From Prunella strophiata (taxonomy: Eukaryota > Chordata > Aves > Passeriformes > Prunellidae): DNA of 64,000 nt. Below, piece after piece: positions 10,683-24,274 of this stretch. Position 1 is the stretch's first letter; each line of letters begins with the position of its first letter. Below the pieces are notes generated by a model. That model ran no database searches. It was given only the letters and a program-made list of their open reading frames with translations, and had not been told where the DNA came from. The translations under genes were made by a program, and so were the position numbers. The stretch spans positions 18,632,608 to 18,696,607 of the forward strand of contig JAZBQD010000001.1 of assembly GCA_036583965.1 (NCBI GenBank). The letters run 5' to 3'.

Positions 10683-13600
10683 CAGGTGAGGAATTGTTAT
10701 TTTCCTGAGAGGCAAGGGAGAGGAGCTGCAGATGGATGGAATAGGTGGAATCCCTCTTTAAAAAGGGAAGGGAAGCGAGTCAGGCAAGCATGCAAAATAG
10801 GTTCTTAGAACATCTGTGCATCAAATTTATTTATCCAAACTGCTACAGTCAATCTTTTCCAGCTGAGTGTTCAGCAGTTCAAATCTCTACAAAACCACAG
10901 TAACTGTTCCAGGAAACAAAGGGAATATTCTGTATTCTGAGGGAAGGAAACTCCAAATCTTACAGGGAAAAAACTTCCTCTCCAGGTGGCACAAACTCAC
11001 CAATGGACCAAGGACATGAACTGAATTTTTTTCAGTACTTTAAGGGGTTAACTGGAACTCCAGCATTTCTTACAACTCGTGACGATTTGATGTGTCTGTG
11101 TCTTTACATCCACACTCACATCCCTGATAAATTTTGCTAATTACTGGCCTAAATGGGACTGAGTGGCTTGGGGGATGGATGTGCTCAGTGTCACCAGAAT
11201 AATGAAAAGCTGATAAGAATATCTGGGCTGCTCTGCCCAGCAACTTCAGCTAAATATAGAGGAGTGGGAAGGGGGTGGAAGCCTGCAAGGGACCAGATCC
11301 ATGTCCAGCAGTTCCTGGAACTCCACAAAGCCAGCCAGGTCTCCTGGACCTTTCCCATGGCATTGCAGCCATGCCAATGGACGTTAATTGACGCATCTCT
11401 AATTGCACCTAATTACTTACACTGAATTATTTAGTGTAGCAAGAGGGAGCATAAGCAGAAGTAATGGGATTAAATTAAGACAGGGAAAAATTAGGTTGAA
11501 TATAAGGGAAAATTCGCTGGCAATGAGATTCATTAGGATGGCTCCCAAGGGAAATGTTGGGCACTGCTTTGCTGCAGACACAGAAAATTAAGTTAAACCC
11601 ATATTCAGGAAAATTACCTCGATAATTTGGTACGTCTTTTCCACTTTTAAATTATTGAACTCTTCAGCAACTCAAGTGCTGCACAAGTTTTTGCAGGCAG
11701 CTCAGGTGCCAGCCCATCCTACCAGCTGATGTCTCTGAGGAGATGATTGCCCTCAAAGCGCTTCCAGGAGAGCAGACCCTGTACTTATTCAAAGCAAGTT
11801 GTACTTAAACTTTACTGCAAAGCCAGCAATGCTTAACCCGTGGTTAAGTAGTGCTTAAATGCTCCCCAGGGTGGCAGTGAGGAGGCAGACAGTTATTTTC
11901 CCACTCTGAGATTATAATTATCTCCTGCTCTCCCCGGTAGAAATGAGCGATGGCAGGACAGTGGGGAGATAGGAGAACCCTTTCAGAGGAGGCATCCTCA
12001 GCACCTGCTCTTTCATCTTGTTTTATCATTTGACCCAGGAGAAGTTAACTGGAACAAGCTCCAGAAGGAGCTGTGAGCACGGTGAGACATGTGCAGAGGC
12101 AGCTTTTATCGTGACATGATTAATGATGTTTGAGAGGGCTGTGAGTGGCAGGGGAGTGAAGGAATCCAAACCAGGGAGTGAAGACTCATCCCTGCTGCTT
12201 ACACTGTGTAATGCCACCTCAAGGCAGGCAGGGAGCTGTGAACCTTTACAGGCTTATTCTCCATAAATCCTAAATATGATTCCTTTGGAATTGCCTGGGA
12301 ACTTCAATGTGATGACAGGACTCAGAAGATGGAAAAAAAACCCAACTGTGTGGCCACTGGTGCTTGCTGGGTCTATTTATCTTCATCTCTTTAACAGCTG
12401 ATGGGGTTTATTTGAGCCTTTCTGGTGTTTGAATTGCACACCAGCAGCCTCAGCAGAAAGTGTGGGGGATTTTGAGGGGAGCTCAGCCAGCCCTCACTGC
12501 CAGCAGGACCTCAGGCTAGGAGATGAGACCATGCTCCACTCCAGGAATTATCACCATCCCAAAACATCCTTCACACCCCACAGCTCACAGGACTACCAGG
12601 CTGCTTCCAGAGTTCATGGAATCCTGGAAACTGCACCCTGGAATTAATCTGTAATATCCTGCACAGCTGAAAATAAAGGGAAATTGCCCCTCTTTGGAAT
12701 AAAACAGGAAAGAACACACACTCAAAGCCAAACAGAACAAACCTCCCTGGGTTTGCATTCTGCAATGCTGGGAGAAGCTCAGATAAAAAACAAGGAGTGT
12801 ATTTCCAGGTCTTAAAAACTCACATAGACACTGCTGCAAAATAAATACCCATTATTCCCTGTTAATATAAAGGTAAGGTGTGTCAGCAAACAAAAGCAAT
12901 CCTAAACCCTTTTGCATTATTTTTCATCTCGTAATCTTTACAAAAATGAAAGGAAAACACCTTAATTGCATGAGTTGCCATTTCCTCCTCCTGAGTCACT
13001 GACTTCTGCCTCTCTGGAAGCTCACATCCACCAAGGTGAGTCAGTTTTCCAGAGATACTCTGAATACCTCTTCATTTACAAAGGCAGACAAGATTTTTCA
13101 AGGTCCAGACTGTGCTCACAGACTTCAGCTGCTCCAACCCTTTGCTATCTTTTCTCAGAACTGCTCCTGATCAATTGGAAAGCTAATTTAAAGAGCCTTT
13201 TTTAAACCTTTATTGATGAACTTGAGCACGTCTCTGTAATTTATAGCAGCACACTCTCCCAATTAATTCCCCAGGAACTCATTTTTCAGCCCCCACCACC
13301 AACGTTGCAAAGTTCAGTGATCTATGGCTGTTTCCAGAAGTTATTCTTCATTTTACCTCACTCAGCACTGAGGGCCACGTTGCCCCTTAACCAGCAACAT
13401 CATGTTCTGTGATTTAACTGCAGCTACGTGGGGCTGGGTGCACTTCCAGAGATCTGCTCTCACCACTGAATGACTCTGCCTTTCATCTCCTCTGAACGTG
13501 GAGTTCTGAACTTCCATCCTCAAATTCCCCATGGGCTGCAGCAGGAAAGATGAGTGGAACATAAAAAACTTCAAAGACAGCTGCTTCAAACTCTTGCAAA

Positions 13601-14057
13601 CTTCCATCTCTCCCTTCCTCACCCGTTTTCTCTCACTCTTTCAGTGTAACTCTTGGTTCATGTTTTAATTTCCAGCTCAATTATTTTTTTTTTTTCCCAG
13701 AAAGAGAAAACCAAGAGTTTTCTGACTCTGTAGTAGGTTGCCCTGTGGTCACATGGGCAAAATCCAAGGAAAAAATAGGTTATTAACCATGTACAGCCCC
13801 TTATGTTGCCTGGCAGCTCTGGGTGGGCACTTCCCAAATATCACTGGGCTCTTTAATCCACAGCCCCAGCACTGATCAGATCACGTGGGAATGATGAAAT
13901 TCAACCAAATCCAGCTTCCTGCAGCTTTTATTTCTGTTTTTGTTTCCCATTATGCCCTGGAGGCTGACAAAAAGTGAGGAATGATACCTTATGGCCCTGG
14001 TTTCCATCTCTGAGCAGGTCCCCCTTGGTGACACAGAAATCATCAGGAAGATTCCTG
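10683..14057. other. Intergenic DNA, unique, repeat-poor
   Basis: This 3.4-kb span is unusually free of recognisable transposable elements. It contains the homeodomain-motif block at 11.4 kb and another complex, CpG-containing stretch at about 11,810-12,130. No coding exon can be supported. Confidence 0.5.
11378..11640. promoter_or_regulatory. Candidate conserved non-coding element with homeodomain-type sites
   Basis: A unique, repeat-free stretch with clustered TAATTG/TAATTA motifs (TTAATTGACG near 11,384, CTAATTGCACCTAATTAC near 11,399-11,416) and more CpG than its surroundings. Only a motif cluster is seen; conservation is not tested. Confidence 0.22.
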
Positions 14058-14322
14058 CTGGATTCAAACTGCCAGAGGGCAGGGATGGGATGTTGGGAAG
14101 GAATTCCTCCCTATGAGGGTGGTGAGGAGCTGGGATGGAATTCCCACAGCAGCTGTGGCTGCCCCTGGATCCCTGGCAGTGACAAAGGCCAGGCTGGACA
14201 CTGGGGCTGGGAGCACCTGGGACAGTGGGAGGTGTCCCTGCCATGGCAGGGGTGGCACTGGATGAGTTTTAAAGTCCTTTCCAACCCAAACCATTCTGGG
14301 ACTCTGTGAAATTATGGTTGTG
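14058..14322 (+). mobile_element. CR1 LINE 3' fragment
   Basis: Sense, from TTCAAACTGCCAGAGGGCAG to GGGACTCTGTGAAATTATGG. About 265 bp, 5'-truncated. Confidence 0.9.
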
Positions 14323-16007
14323 GTGACACTGAGAGCTTTTTCCAAGGGCTGCTCCATGGATCTGTGGGAAATCTCAGGGGGAGATTCCCACTGGCACCAG
14401 TGAAACCAGACCCCACTGCTGTTCCTCAGCTCCACTAAAGTCTATTTAAACAGAGCCAATAAGTTGCATTTCTCCTGGTAACATCTAAAAGAAACTCTAA
14501 ATTCAGGTTTAAATTAACTCCATAATTAGAGTGACAACAATTAAAGAGTGCAAATCCTTATTTATTTGCCCAGCTGTTACCAGCAGTGCTCAAACATTGA
14601 GAGTTACAGATATCTTTTAACTTTATCTGGGTTTGTTTGTACAACATTCTGACTAAACAGCAACAAAGCTGGCAAAGTGTGACATCATCCTGTGTCATAC
14701 CTGCAGTGTGTGGGAGGGAGACAGGGGAAATCTGAGAATCCAAAGCCCACAGAGTCCCCTGATGATGAGGGGATTTGCTCCTTCCATCACTCAGAACGTC
14801 ATGAAAGAGCAATAGTATTATGCAGTTATTCTCAATAAATATTTACAATGAATTTTAAGAACTTATTCCAAAATATAGATAATTAAACCTTGAAAGGAGG
14901 CAGCCAGGATTTGACAGAGTCAATTTCCCACAGCTGATTACTCAAATTGACTTTACTTTCACTTTGTACACAATCACTCTCCCCTCCTTCCCCTTTTCTC
15001 TTTCCCTCATTCCTGCTGGAAACCAGGGAAGCTCCTGGGATCCTAATGGAGCCTTCAGAAGAACTGATGCAATTTTTAAACCCTTCACTATGTAAAACCC
15101 TGCAAGGAGGGGGTTGTGTGGTGTGTGACACCCCTGGTGACCTTTAGGGACAGCCACCACAGTCCCAGTGGCCCTGCAGCCTGGTGGCATCAGAAGAAAC
15201 CCTGATGCTCCCACTCCAGACCTACCACATGAAGGTTTTCTTTTTCAGGATCAGAAGAAAATTCTGGAACTGTGCTGGCATGATGAGGGTGCTGAGGTGG
15301 AACCCAAGGAATGGATCTCTCACTTGAAGTTCAAAATGGAGTCAGCTCTCATTGGCCCACGACAACTGCACCAGCATCAAAGATGGGTGAGAAAAGATAA
15401 AAGGAGCTCTGCACAAAGTTACAGTTTTCGAATAAAAGAATGTGCTTAAGCACCATTTTCCTGCACACCAGTAAGTCTCTGCTTTGAAGGATCTGTTTAA
15501 TTATCTCCTTTGTTCAAACCCTTGAGGGTGCCAATTCAAGAGCGTTTTAGGGAAGAGCACTCCTAGAAAAATCAAAAACTTCTGGCAAAAAGTCAATTCC
15601 ACTTGTATTTTTAAATATACAACTCTCAAAAGTGTAGTCACTGGGTTTTTGGTTCCCATCAAAACATCCATGCTGAAGGGAAATGGAGTGGGGTGAAAAC
15701 ATCACCTCCAGGAGCATTATTGGGATTTCAGCTCCATGAAGAGCACAGGGCAGGGTAGGAACCCTGTCAGCAATTAAGGAATAATGAATCCACCAGAATA
15801 ATGGATATTGATTAGGGACATTTCTTTCTGATAAAATGAGGAGAGTCAGCAAAAAGCAGAGATGTTCAACCTAATTATAGTGTAAGCTGAAGCAAAGTCA
15901 AAGCAGTCACTTGGACTAAGTGAGCCTGGACAAAAAGGAGCAGCACCCAGACATCCACAGACACTCAGAGGAGCTCCAGGGCAGAGGGATGTGGTAGTAG
16001 ATTCCCA

Positions 16008-16260
16008 GTTGGGTAATAATTAGTATTGATGTTATGATTTAGAGGGTATGAAAAGATATTTTGTTATTAGAAATTTTTAGTTTTTATAGAAATAATGGTG
16101 GATTTAAGACCTGATTGGTCTTAAAGTGAAAACTTTTTACACTATTGGTGAATTATGAATAGTATATTTTGTAGAATTATATTTATAAACAATGGTTATA
16201 GAAAGAGAGATAACAATTGTTTGAATTCTTTTTTCTACACAGCTTCCCAGGATTTCCTGG
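16008..16260. mobile_element. Possible unclassified LTR-like interspersed repeat
   Basis: An A/T/G-rich, C-poor block with GTGAATTATGAATAGTATAT and a CTGATTGGTCTTAAAG segment. Its strand composition resembles LTR promoter DNA more than its surroundings. No termini, polyadenylation signal or target duplication are identified, so the class is a guess. Confidence 0.25.
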
Positions 16261-16902
16261 GAAAGTCTCTGCTTGTTCTCTGTGCTTAGAGAGTTGTTGC
16301 CACAGTGGGAGCTCTGCTGAACCTGAATTTTGCCATGGCAAAGGTGGCTGGGTCAGGCTCACAGGCTCATTGTTCCTTCCCTGCTTCCCCACCAGACTGA
16401 ACCTGCCACAAAGTGGGGGACATTGAGCTCCTGTCCTTGAGCACTTGGATTTGTCTTTTTTTTTAAAAAAAAAAACCCTAGAAATTAAGGCTGGGATGTG
16501 CAAGGCGGTTTTGGTGTGGAGATTTTGGAAGAATGAGCTGAATCCCAGAGAGTTAAATGGGTCACTGCTATGGGAGACCCCTCTGGCCCTGGCAGGAGAG
16601 GAGAAGTGACTGATGGAAGTGGAAATTTCTGACCCTGAGCAGAGGGAGGGTGAGGGCACAGGGACCTGCCCTGCCCAGGGGTGCTGGGGAATGAAGGGAT
16701 CTTCAACCTGGGGCAGGAGAAAGGAGGGGAATGCTGTGGCTGTGCTCCCTGGGAGCCCTGTGGGACCTTGGGCTCTTCCCCTTGCCCCAAATTACATTCA
16801 ACCATCCAAAATCTAATCCTAAAATTACTGCTCCTGAGTATAGGGTGGAATATTCACTGTAAGGTTGTCTTTTATTGTCTTTATAACCAGATCTGCTGTG
16901 GG

Positions 16903-17088
16903 ATGGGCAGGCCCTGGCACAGGGTGCCCAGAGCAGCTGTGGCTGCCCCTGGATCCCTGGCAGTGCCCAAGGCCAGGCTGGACACTGGGGCTGGGAGCAG
17001 CCTGGGACAGTGGGAGGTGTCCCTGCCATGGCAGGGGTGGAATGGGATGAGCTCCCAACCCAAACTATTCCATAATTCTATGAAAATC
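16903..17088 (+). mobile_element. CR1 LINE 3' fragment
   Basis: Sense, from GGGCAGGCCCTGGCACAGGG to ATAATTCTATGAAAATC; about 185 bp. Confidence 0.9.
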
Positions 17089-17315
17089 CCAAATAAAATA
17101 TTCTGGAGACTGTTACTCACATTTTTTCCCATTCCAACCAGACTTATCAAATACACAAAATACAACTTTTTATTGCAAAAAATATTTTCCACACTAGCAA
17201 ACTGTCCTATTTTGCACATAAGAAAGATGTAAAGGCTGCAAGTTTGAAAGTATATTAACCTTGTAGAAAAGAAAAATAATTTTTAAAGTGCATAGGAGAA
17301 GAATTTCTTGCATGT

Positions 17316-17316
<1 letters not shown>

Positions 17317-17357
<41 letters not shown>

Positions 17358-17717
17358 TAATAATAATAATAATAATATAATAATAATAATATAATAATAA
17401 TAATAATAATAATAATATAATAATAATAATATAATAATAATAATAATATAATAATAATAATATAATAATAATAATAATAATAATATAATAATAATAATAA
17501 TAATATAATAATAATAATATAATAATAATAATAATAATAATAATATAATAATAATAATAATATAATAATAATAATAATATAATAATAATAATATAATAAT
17601 AATAATATAATAATAATAATAATATAATAATAATAATATAATAATAATAATATAATAATAATAATAATAATATAATAATAATAATAATAATATAATAATA
17701 ATAATATAATAATAATA

Positions 17718-17755
<38 letters not shown>

Positions 17756-17783
17756 TAATAATAATAATAATATAATAATAATA

Positions 17784-17839
<56 letters not shown>

Positions 17840-17859
17840 TAATAATAATAATAATAATA
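17317..17859. repeat. Interrupted (AAT)n tract, (AAT)n-AT pattern
   Basis: About 540 bp made only of A and T. Blocks of three to ten AAT units are separated by single extra AT dinucleotides, giving a quasi-regular AATAATAATAT pattern. The repeated same-type interruption suggests the interrupted unit was itself amplified. Confidence 0.97.
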
Positions 17860-19058
17860 CATGCTGAATTACATGCAGTGCTGCAATAATTAAAATTTTT
17901 TTTAAATTTTATATATTTTAATTCTCTATTTTTAAATTTTTCTGTGATCCCAAGTAAACTAATCAAAACACAGAGAAGCTTTTGAGAGGGAAAGCCCTGG
18001 AAGGGTGAACCTGGAGAGGGGGAATGTCTGTCCTGGGTGATTTCCATCAGTAAACAACCACCAGCTCACTTCATTTGTCCCTTGCAATTCCTCCAAATTA
18101 TCCTGAATTGGAGCCTCCAGGGGACAGAGATCTCCTCTCTCCTCCACAGCACAAGGCTCTGTTATTTTGTTTTCAGTGAAATCTCACCAGAGAACCAATT
18201 GGAGCAATTTCAGCACAGAATCCCCCTGGGAAGGTGCCCATGACACTCCAGCTTCTCAGCTGATGATAAAAAGTTTTTTTATTTTCAAATTGCAGCAGCT
18301 TCACAAGGCTTTGTCACAGGCTCTGAGCTCAGAGTTTCTGGTGCTTGCCATTAACCACATCTCCAGCCCTTGTGATTCCTTCCCTGCCATAGGAAAGGAA
18401 TGTTCAGGAAACTCCAATTTATTCCCAAAAGGTTCCCTTGGTACGTGGGCAGGAACAATCTTCCAGCTCAGAATTAATACTTCTGATATCTTTGAAGTTC
18501 CAGCTAATTCTCCACAGATTCTTCCTGAGGCATTTTTTGGATGTTCTTGCTCGTGGTGAGAGCCCCCATGGGACAAAGAGACATTATGAGAAATATTAAA
18601 GGCACAAAAAAAAAAGAAAATAATACTTTTAAGATGAAATAAGTTGAACAAGGGAAAGAATGAGCCTGTTATCCTTGGAAAGAATCAAGATGCTTTTTCA
18701 AACATTTAATCCCCTGTACTTCCTTGGAAAAGATATCAGGGCTAAAACAAAGAACTGTGATTTTGACCCAAAAAAGGCAAAAAATCCCTTATTTTGCTAG
18801 CAGGCACCTTGTGGCTTTTTGAGGTTAACAAGGACCCTGAAACAATTTAACTGCATTACAGTTCTGCATATTCATAAAGATATGCTGAGCAGATAACAGA
18901 GCAAATGATTTAATTGAAAAATCAGCCAGTGTGAATATTTTTTCCTGTGAATCATGGAAATGCGACAAGATCTGTTAATTAACATAATCTCATTTATTTG
19001 ACATTATTCTTGTCACTTAATATAATCTTCCTACAAAGAGGAAAAAATGGAAATTACC

Positions 19059-19275
19059 AAAAAAAAAAAAAAAAAAAAAGTAAAAGCAAAGAGAAAAATA
19101 TAAATGGGGAAAAGGAGAAAAGAGAGAATGCCCGTGGAAAATGGAAAAGGATGTAGGTTACATTTACCACTAATAGAGAAAAAGAAATGGAATGAGTAAG
19201 GGAAAAAGCAAAGGGAAGGCAGAGATAAAGAAAAGAGAAAAAGGGGTGGAAAAAACTCCAGAACATTGAGAAAGT
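19059..19275. repeat. Poly(A) and polypurine (GA-rich) tract
   Basis: Twenty-one A are followed by about 190 bp dominated by A and G on the + strand, with few pyrimidines (short break near 19,128 and 19,156-19,170). Such tracts can form triplex structures; here only the composition is seen. Confidence 0.8.
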
Positions 19276-19402
19276 GCAAGAGAGGAACTGGAGGCCTGCC
19301 TTCCTCTGCTCTGCCAGGAAATTCCTGTGGCTCTGCTTGAGGCTTCATTTGGGTGATTAAAAAGGATGGGTATGGAAATTTGGGGTGTGAAGAACCCAAT
19401 CA

Positions 19403-19478
19403 ATATAATTTATAATTTATAATTTATAATTTATAATTTATAATTTATAATTTATAATTTATAATTTATAATTTACCT
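19403..19478. repeat. (TATAATT)n heptanucleotide microsatellite
   Basis: About ten uninterrupted copies of a 7-bp A+T unit. Confidence 0.95.
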
Positions 19479-19517
19479 TCAGGAATTTGTTCCATTTACC
19501 ACCATTTTTTACCTTTC

Positions 19518-19620
19518 CCTTCCAGGGAACAAGGGACAGAGAGGAAATGGCCTCAAGTTGCACCAGGAGAGGTTCAGGTTGGATATTTGGGAAAACTCCT
19601 TCACACAGGGCTTGTCCACC
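19518..19620 (+). mobile_element. CR1 LINE internal scrap
   Basis: Sense CR1 wording GAGGAAATGGCCTCAAGTTG, CACCAGGAGAGGTTCAGGTT and GGATATTTGGGAAAACTCC; truncated on both sides. Confidence 0.85.
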
Positions 19621-19624
19621 TGAA

Positions 19625-21360
19625 CCTGTGGTGCTGCATAAATAACAAAAAAGGAAACAATGCAATTTATCTAATGCTCAAGGCTGCAAACTCATTTAGT
19701 CCTCAATTACTTCTGTTACTATGACCACAGATATTTAAATGGGAGATAAATTCTTATAAAGCCAGTTGTTAATAGACACTATTAACTACAATTTCTATTA
19801 GTAATTGTAGATATTATTAAGTGTGGGAACTGATAAAAAAAAGAGAAGCCTAATTGGAAAATGGAGATTAATTTCATTACAAAGGGTGTGTTGATAGAAC
19901 ATGTCTTGTTTAGCTTCTCCAAATAACTGGACTTTAGGGCCAAGTGGTTTGGGATGAATGTTTTCCTCACAGGGCAGGAAAGGAAATCCCCTGGAATTCT
20001 GGAGGAATACACATCTAGAAATCCCATTTTTAGTGCCATTGGAAGGAGAGAGGGATGGATGATGGATGGACAGAGATGGTTTCAAATTGTATGAGAAAAT
20101 AAAGCTAAAAAACCAAAGCTGAATTAAAGAAAACCAAAGAAAAATGAAATAAAATCTCTGCATGACAGCAGGGCAAACAGACTCCTCTGAAAGTCCTACA
20201 CAAACCTGCATTCTCTGATTTATTTCACAAATACTTGTTAGTACAACTGATCAGGATATGTAATTTTTCATGGCTGTTTATTACAATAAAATGTTCTTTT
20301 AAAATCCACATAAGCAACGTGCAACAAACAAACTGTGAGAGCTTTATGGCTGCTCCCTGCAAAGCCCCATTTATCACCAAGACTGAAGAGAAATAGCTTG
20401 AAAAGTGATATCAGAAAGAACAGGCAGGGGAAAAAAAAATAAAGAATTGTTTCTTTATTTTGTTATTTTCCCAAGCAGAGAGGGGGAAAAAAAAATCAGG
20501 AAATGCTTACAATATTTGTTCTGTCATTGACAAAATCCTCATAAAAGCAAACAGTAACCCACAGGATAAACTGCAGAGCTTTTTATTTTGCAGTATTTTC
20601 ACTCCATTGAAAGAGATGCTTGTAAATGTATGTTCTATTTTTAGCAAATTAAAACCTAATTTCAATAAGGACTGCTTGGAAAGGGCTTTCATAGTCCCAG
20701 TGTTCAGCCCTTTTACTTTCTTTATTTTATGACTCCACCATTCACGTTTTCAGTTCTCCCTGTGAGACCACCACACATGAAATAGGATTAAAGAGTGAAT
20801 TTTGGGAAGTCTGTTGAGACAGAGCCTTCTCCAGCCTGGACACTGATGCAAGAGAACATCTCAGTGCTGATTTCATCATCCAAAGGGATGAGAGGGAGCT
20901 TTTATAGAGATCTAAAATCTTATTTTTAGCAAATTAGCCAAGTGTCCACTTTTCAGGTTCATTACTCACAACTGTGACGATGCATTGCTCTGTGCTGGTG
21001 GCTGCTTGATCTAGAAATAAAAATGAAGAATAAAGGAACATTAAAGCTCCTGATTATGGGATAGTGGGGCAGGGAAATCATTTAAACCCCAGGGATGGCA
21101 AGATCCACCTGTGTGAGTCAGTTCAGGCCTCTCTCTGCAGCTTCCCAGCCCAGGGAGCCTCAACTGTGGGCAGGTGGAGCTGGTTTTCACTTCTGGGAAT
21201 CAATTCCCCAATCCTAAAGCTTTTCCATCAGCCTGGATTACTGGAGTGAAATATATTCATGGGATTGATTGAAATATTCTGGTTAAATGCTCTCCTTTCA
21301 TATACAGAAAGCATTCTTAGCTGGAAGGCTTCTTTCTACCAGTTTAATACTGGTGGAAGA
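19625..21360. other. Intergenic DNA, nothing recognised
   Basis: A+T-rich unique sequence with short purine-rich stretches and a GGATGGATGATGGATGG mini-repeat near 20,054-20,070. Confidence 0.5.
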
Positions 21361-21361
21361 A

Positions 21362-21435
21362 GGTACCAGGTTGGAGGGGGCCTCAAGGATCATCTGGTCC
21401 AAACTTCCTCAGCAAAAGCCTGGGAAAGATTTACC
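21362..21435 (-). mobile_element. CR1-like 3' end scrap
   Basis: Antisense wording GGGCCTCAAGGATCATCTGG followed by TCCAAACTTCCTC. Only about 70 bp, so the family call is less certain. Confidence 0.6.
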
Positions 21436-21443
21436 CATGAGGG

Positions 21444-21484
21444 AAAAAAAAAAAAAAAAAAAAAAAATTCATAAAAAAAAAAAA
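21444..21484. repeat. Two adjacent poly(A) runs
   Basis: Twenty-four A, then TTCAT, then about twelve A, immediately after the antisense CR1 scrap at 21.36-21.43 kb. Confidence 0.9.
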
Positions 21485-21971
21485 TTCTGCTGATTTTTGA
21501 AGTTTAATCAGGGGAGTCAAGTGTGCTTGAAGGCCTCCAGTGTCCCTCCCTACCCTACAGAAGGGGGGAATGGCAGAATGGGTGTGCAGGCAGGACAAAA
21601 AATGTAGGGAAAAACCACCAAAGGTAGTACCAGTGGTTATAAACCTACTTGTAAATAAACCAGAGCTGAGGTGGGTAACAAACCTGTCAGGTTTGAAGAA
21701 CTGCCCACAGTTTGGCACAGCTGCCCAGGTTTTATTTGTCTGAAAAAAAAGAGGTTTTCTCATTCTACCCATGTGACCTATTCTGTACATGTTTAAAAAT
21801 GAGCTGAATTATCTTCCCTTCACTGAGTGCTGAGGGAGACTGGATGAAAACACAGAGTAAATATTCACCATGTGAGCTATTTTAGGTGGATGAGGACATC
21901 ATGGCCAAACAGGGAGAGCAGTCCTGGCCCTTCCTCTCCTGTCAGAGGTGCTCCCACAAAGGCTGACTATT

Positions 21972-22252
21972 CCCCCTGAAGGAATTCCCTGATAAAACTC
22001 CCCTGAAGGAATTCCCTGATAAAACTCCCCTGAAGGAATTCCCTGAGAAAATCCCCCCTGAAGGAATTCCCTGATAAAATCCCCCTGAAGGAATTCCCTG
22101 ACAAATCCCCCTGAAGGAATTCCCTGATAAAACTCCCCTGCAGGAATTCCCTGACAAAATCCCCTTGAAGGAATTCCCTGATAAAACTCCCCTGAAGGAA
22201 TTCCCTGACAAATCCCCTTGAAGGAATTCCCTGATAAAACTCCCCTGGAGGA
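21972..22252. repeat. 27-bp minisatellite, about 10 copies
   Basis: Ten copies of a roughly 25-28-bp unit centred on GAAGGAATTCCCTG followed by ATAAAACTCC or ACAAATCCC. Each copy carries the palindrome GGAATTCC. It is non-coding; reverse-strand open frames through it follow from the period. Confidence 0.96.
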
Positions 22253-22802
22253 CTAAATTTAGCAGAAAGTGGGAGCAGAAAGTACAGAAAGGTCTACAAT
22301 CCACACCCCATCCCACATTGGCTGCAGCATTTATTTTTTCCCCATTAAAAGCTCTTGGATAAACATTCCCAGCTTTCTGTGCTGCAGTGCCTGAGCAATA
22401 GGAAAGAGCTCCTGCTTCAATTTCATCTGTTTATATATTCCAGAGAGCTGGCTTGGGGTTTTTTACATCCCACCTTGCTCATGTAAACACACTGCTTTCA
22501 CAGAGCCAAACCCACCACCTCTGCACCTGTGGAAAGCAAAGCAGGAAAGAGGGAAAACAGGGACACAACCCCAAAGTGCAGCAATTTGCCCTCCCTTTTC
22601 AGGGCCATAACTAAACACAGAAGGTGAATTTGGGAAATGGGCCAATTATTCCTCTCACCCCAGCCTGTTGCTTCCTTGATGTGTGATCCAAGCTCGTGTT
22701 CTACTTGGATATCACAGGGAAGGCAATTGCTGAGCTCACACAGGGACTTAAATTTATTTGTCCTTTCAGCAAGGAAATTTCCTTCTCCTCATGATTAGGG
22801 CC

Positions 22803-22898
22803 ATGGGTCAGTGGTGGCCTTGGCACGGCTGGGTTAATGGTTGGACTCCATGACCTCAGAGGTCTTTTCCAACCTAAATGATTCTGTAATTCCCAGCA
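22803..22898 (+). mobile_element. CR1 LINE 3' end scrap
   Basis: Sense: GGGTTAATGGTTGGACTCCA, then GGTCTTTTCCAACCTAAATG and ATTCTGTAATTCC. Confidence 0.88.
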
Positions 22899-23855
22899 TC
22901 CACTCACCAGGGACAAGCCTGGTTAGAAACCCCGTGATCTGTGGGTTACTGCTGCCCTGCCACAAATGGGCAAGTGGAGTGGTTCAATTTGTGTTTTCAC
23001 AGGTGAGCTGTGAGGGAACAGCCCCAAAAGGTGACAGCCTTGCACAGGAGGTGCTGAGATCTGCCTGCAAATGTTTCTCTGAGAGGCAGAGGAATGGTTC
23101 TGACTCGGGAAGCTGCAGCTGCATTTGTGATCAGAGGCACGCCGTGCATTTCTGCTGCCCACCACACCTCCAGCTCCACAGGGACAAAGCAAAGAACATT
23201 TCTCCAACTCCCTACACAACCCCACAAGCAAGTTAAATGATTATCACCACAAACCTCCTTCCTCAGGGTGTGGTGAAACCCCAGTAATGTCCTGCCTGGG
23301 CCCAGGATTGCACTCCCCTGTGGATCATCACTGCTCAGTACATTCTTTAGCCAATTACTCGGGCTCTTAATTGCATTTCTGCATAATCCACTTGGATTCA
23401 TTTGTCAAACACAATTTTGAGACACGCCGTGCCGGATGCTTTGGTAAATTCTAGATGCTTTCACACACTGCCCTGCCTTCTGCCACTAACTCAGGATTTA
23501 ATTAAAAAAGGAGTCATCTTTGCTTGACACGATTTGTTCTTTACATACCCACGTAAGTGATACTATTTCTAAAATTAAACCCAACTCTGAACCTTACAGA
23601 CCCTCCACTGTTTTCTCTGAGGATTCACCACATCCCAGTCAACAGGATTTGCCTGGAGAGGAAGAAAACTTTAGATCCTGAAAGGCTCACGATGTTCAGT
23701 CTATTTTTGGGTTTTTCTGCTGTATTTCTATCACATAGCTCACATTTGAAGCCAAAGAGCAAAATGGTTATTATTACAGAGTTTTTATACAGTTTAGACT
23801 TTTACTCTCTAATCCCCAAATATACAAAGATCCACAAAGAGTGAGATCAGACTTC

Positions 23856-23873
23856 TTTTTTTTTTTTTTTTTT
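23856..23873. repeat. Poly(T) run
   Basis: Eighteen T. Confidence 0.9.
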
Positions 23874-24274
23874 AATCATGAGGGAATATCTGGTTTATTA
23901 AGTATGACAAGCCTGTGGTTTGTCTGAAAGTATCTGAAAATGGGATAATTATCAAGGTGAACTGGATCCACATGGTTATGTCTGTATAATATTTAATATT
24001 CCAGCACCAATCTTTAACACCTTCTTGCCATTTTTGTCCTGAAATTTAAGTGTTAACAAACAATTTGTCACCAAAGAGATTCTTTATGCAGAGTTTCACC
24101 CACTTCTGTCAAAATGACTTGCAGTAAATACTTAAAAACCTACAGAATGAAAAAAATACATGTTATTTGTTAGAAGAGGAGAATGAATAGCATGTAGCAA
24201 TGGAAGGCCTAGTAAATAATTTCCTGCACACCAGTTCATATTTACTCATAATTATAATTCACAGGAGTGCATTC

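Noticed and set aside
17194..18047. 222- and 243-codon minus-strand frames of Ile/Leu/Tyr runs
   Set aside because: They are translations of the (AAT)n tract.
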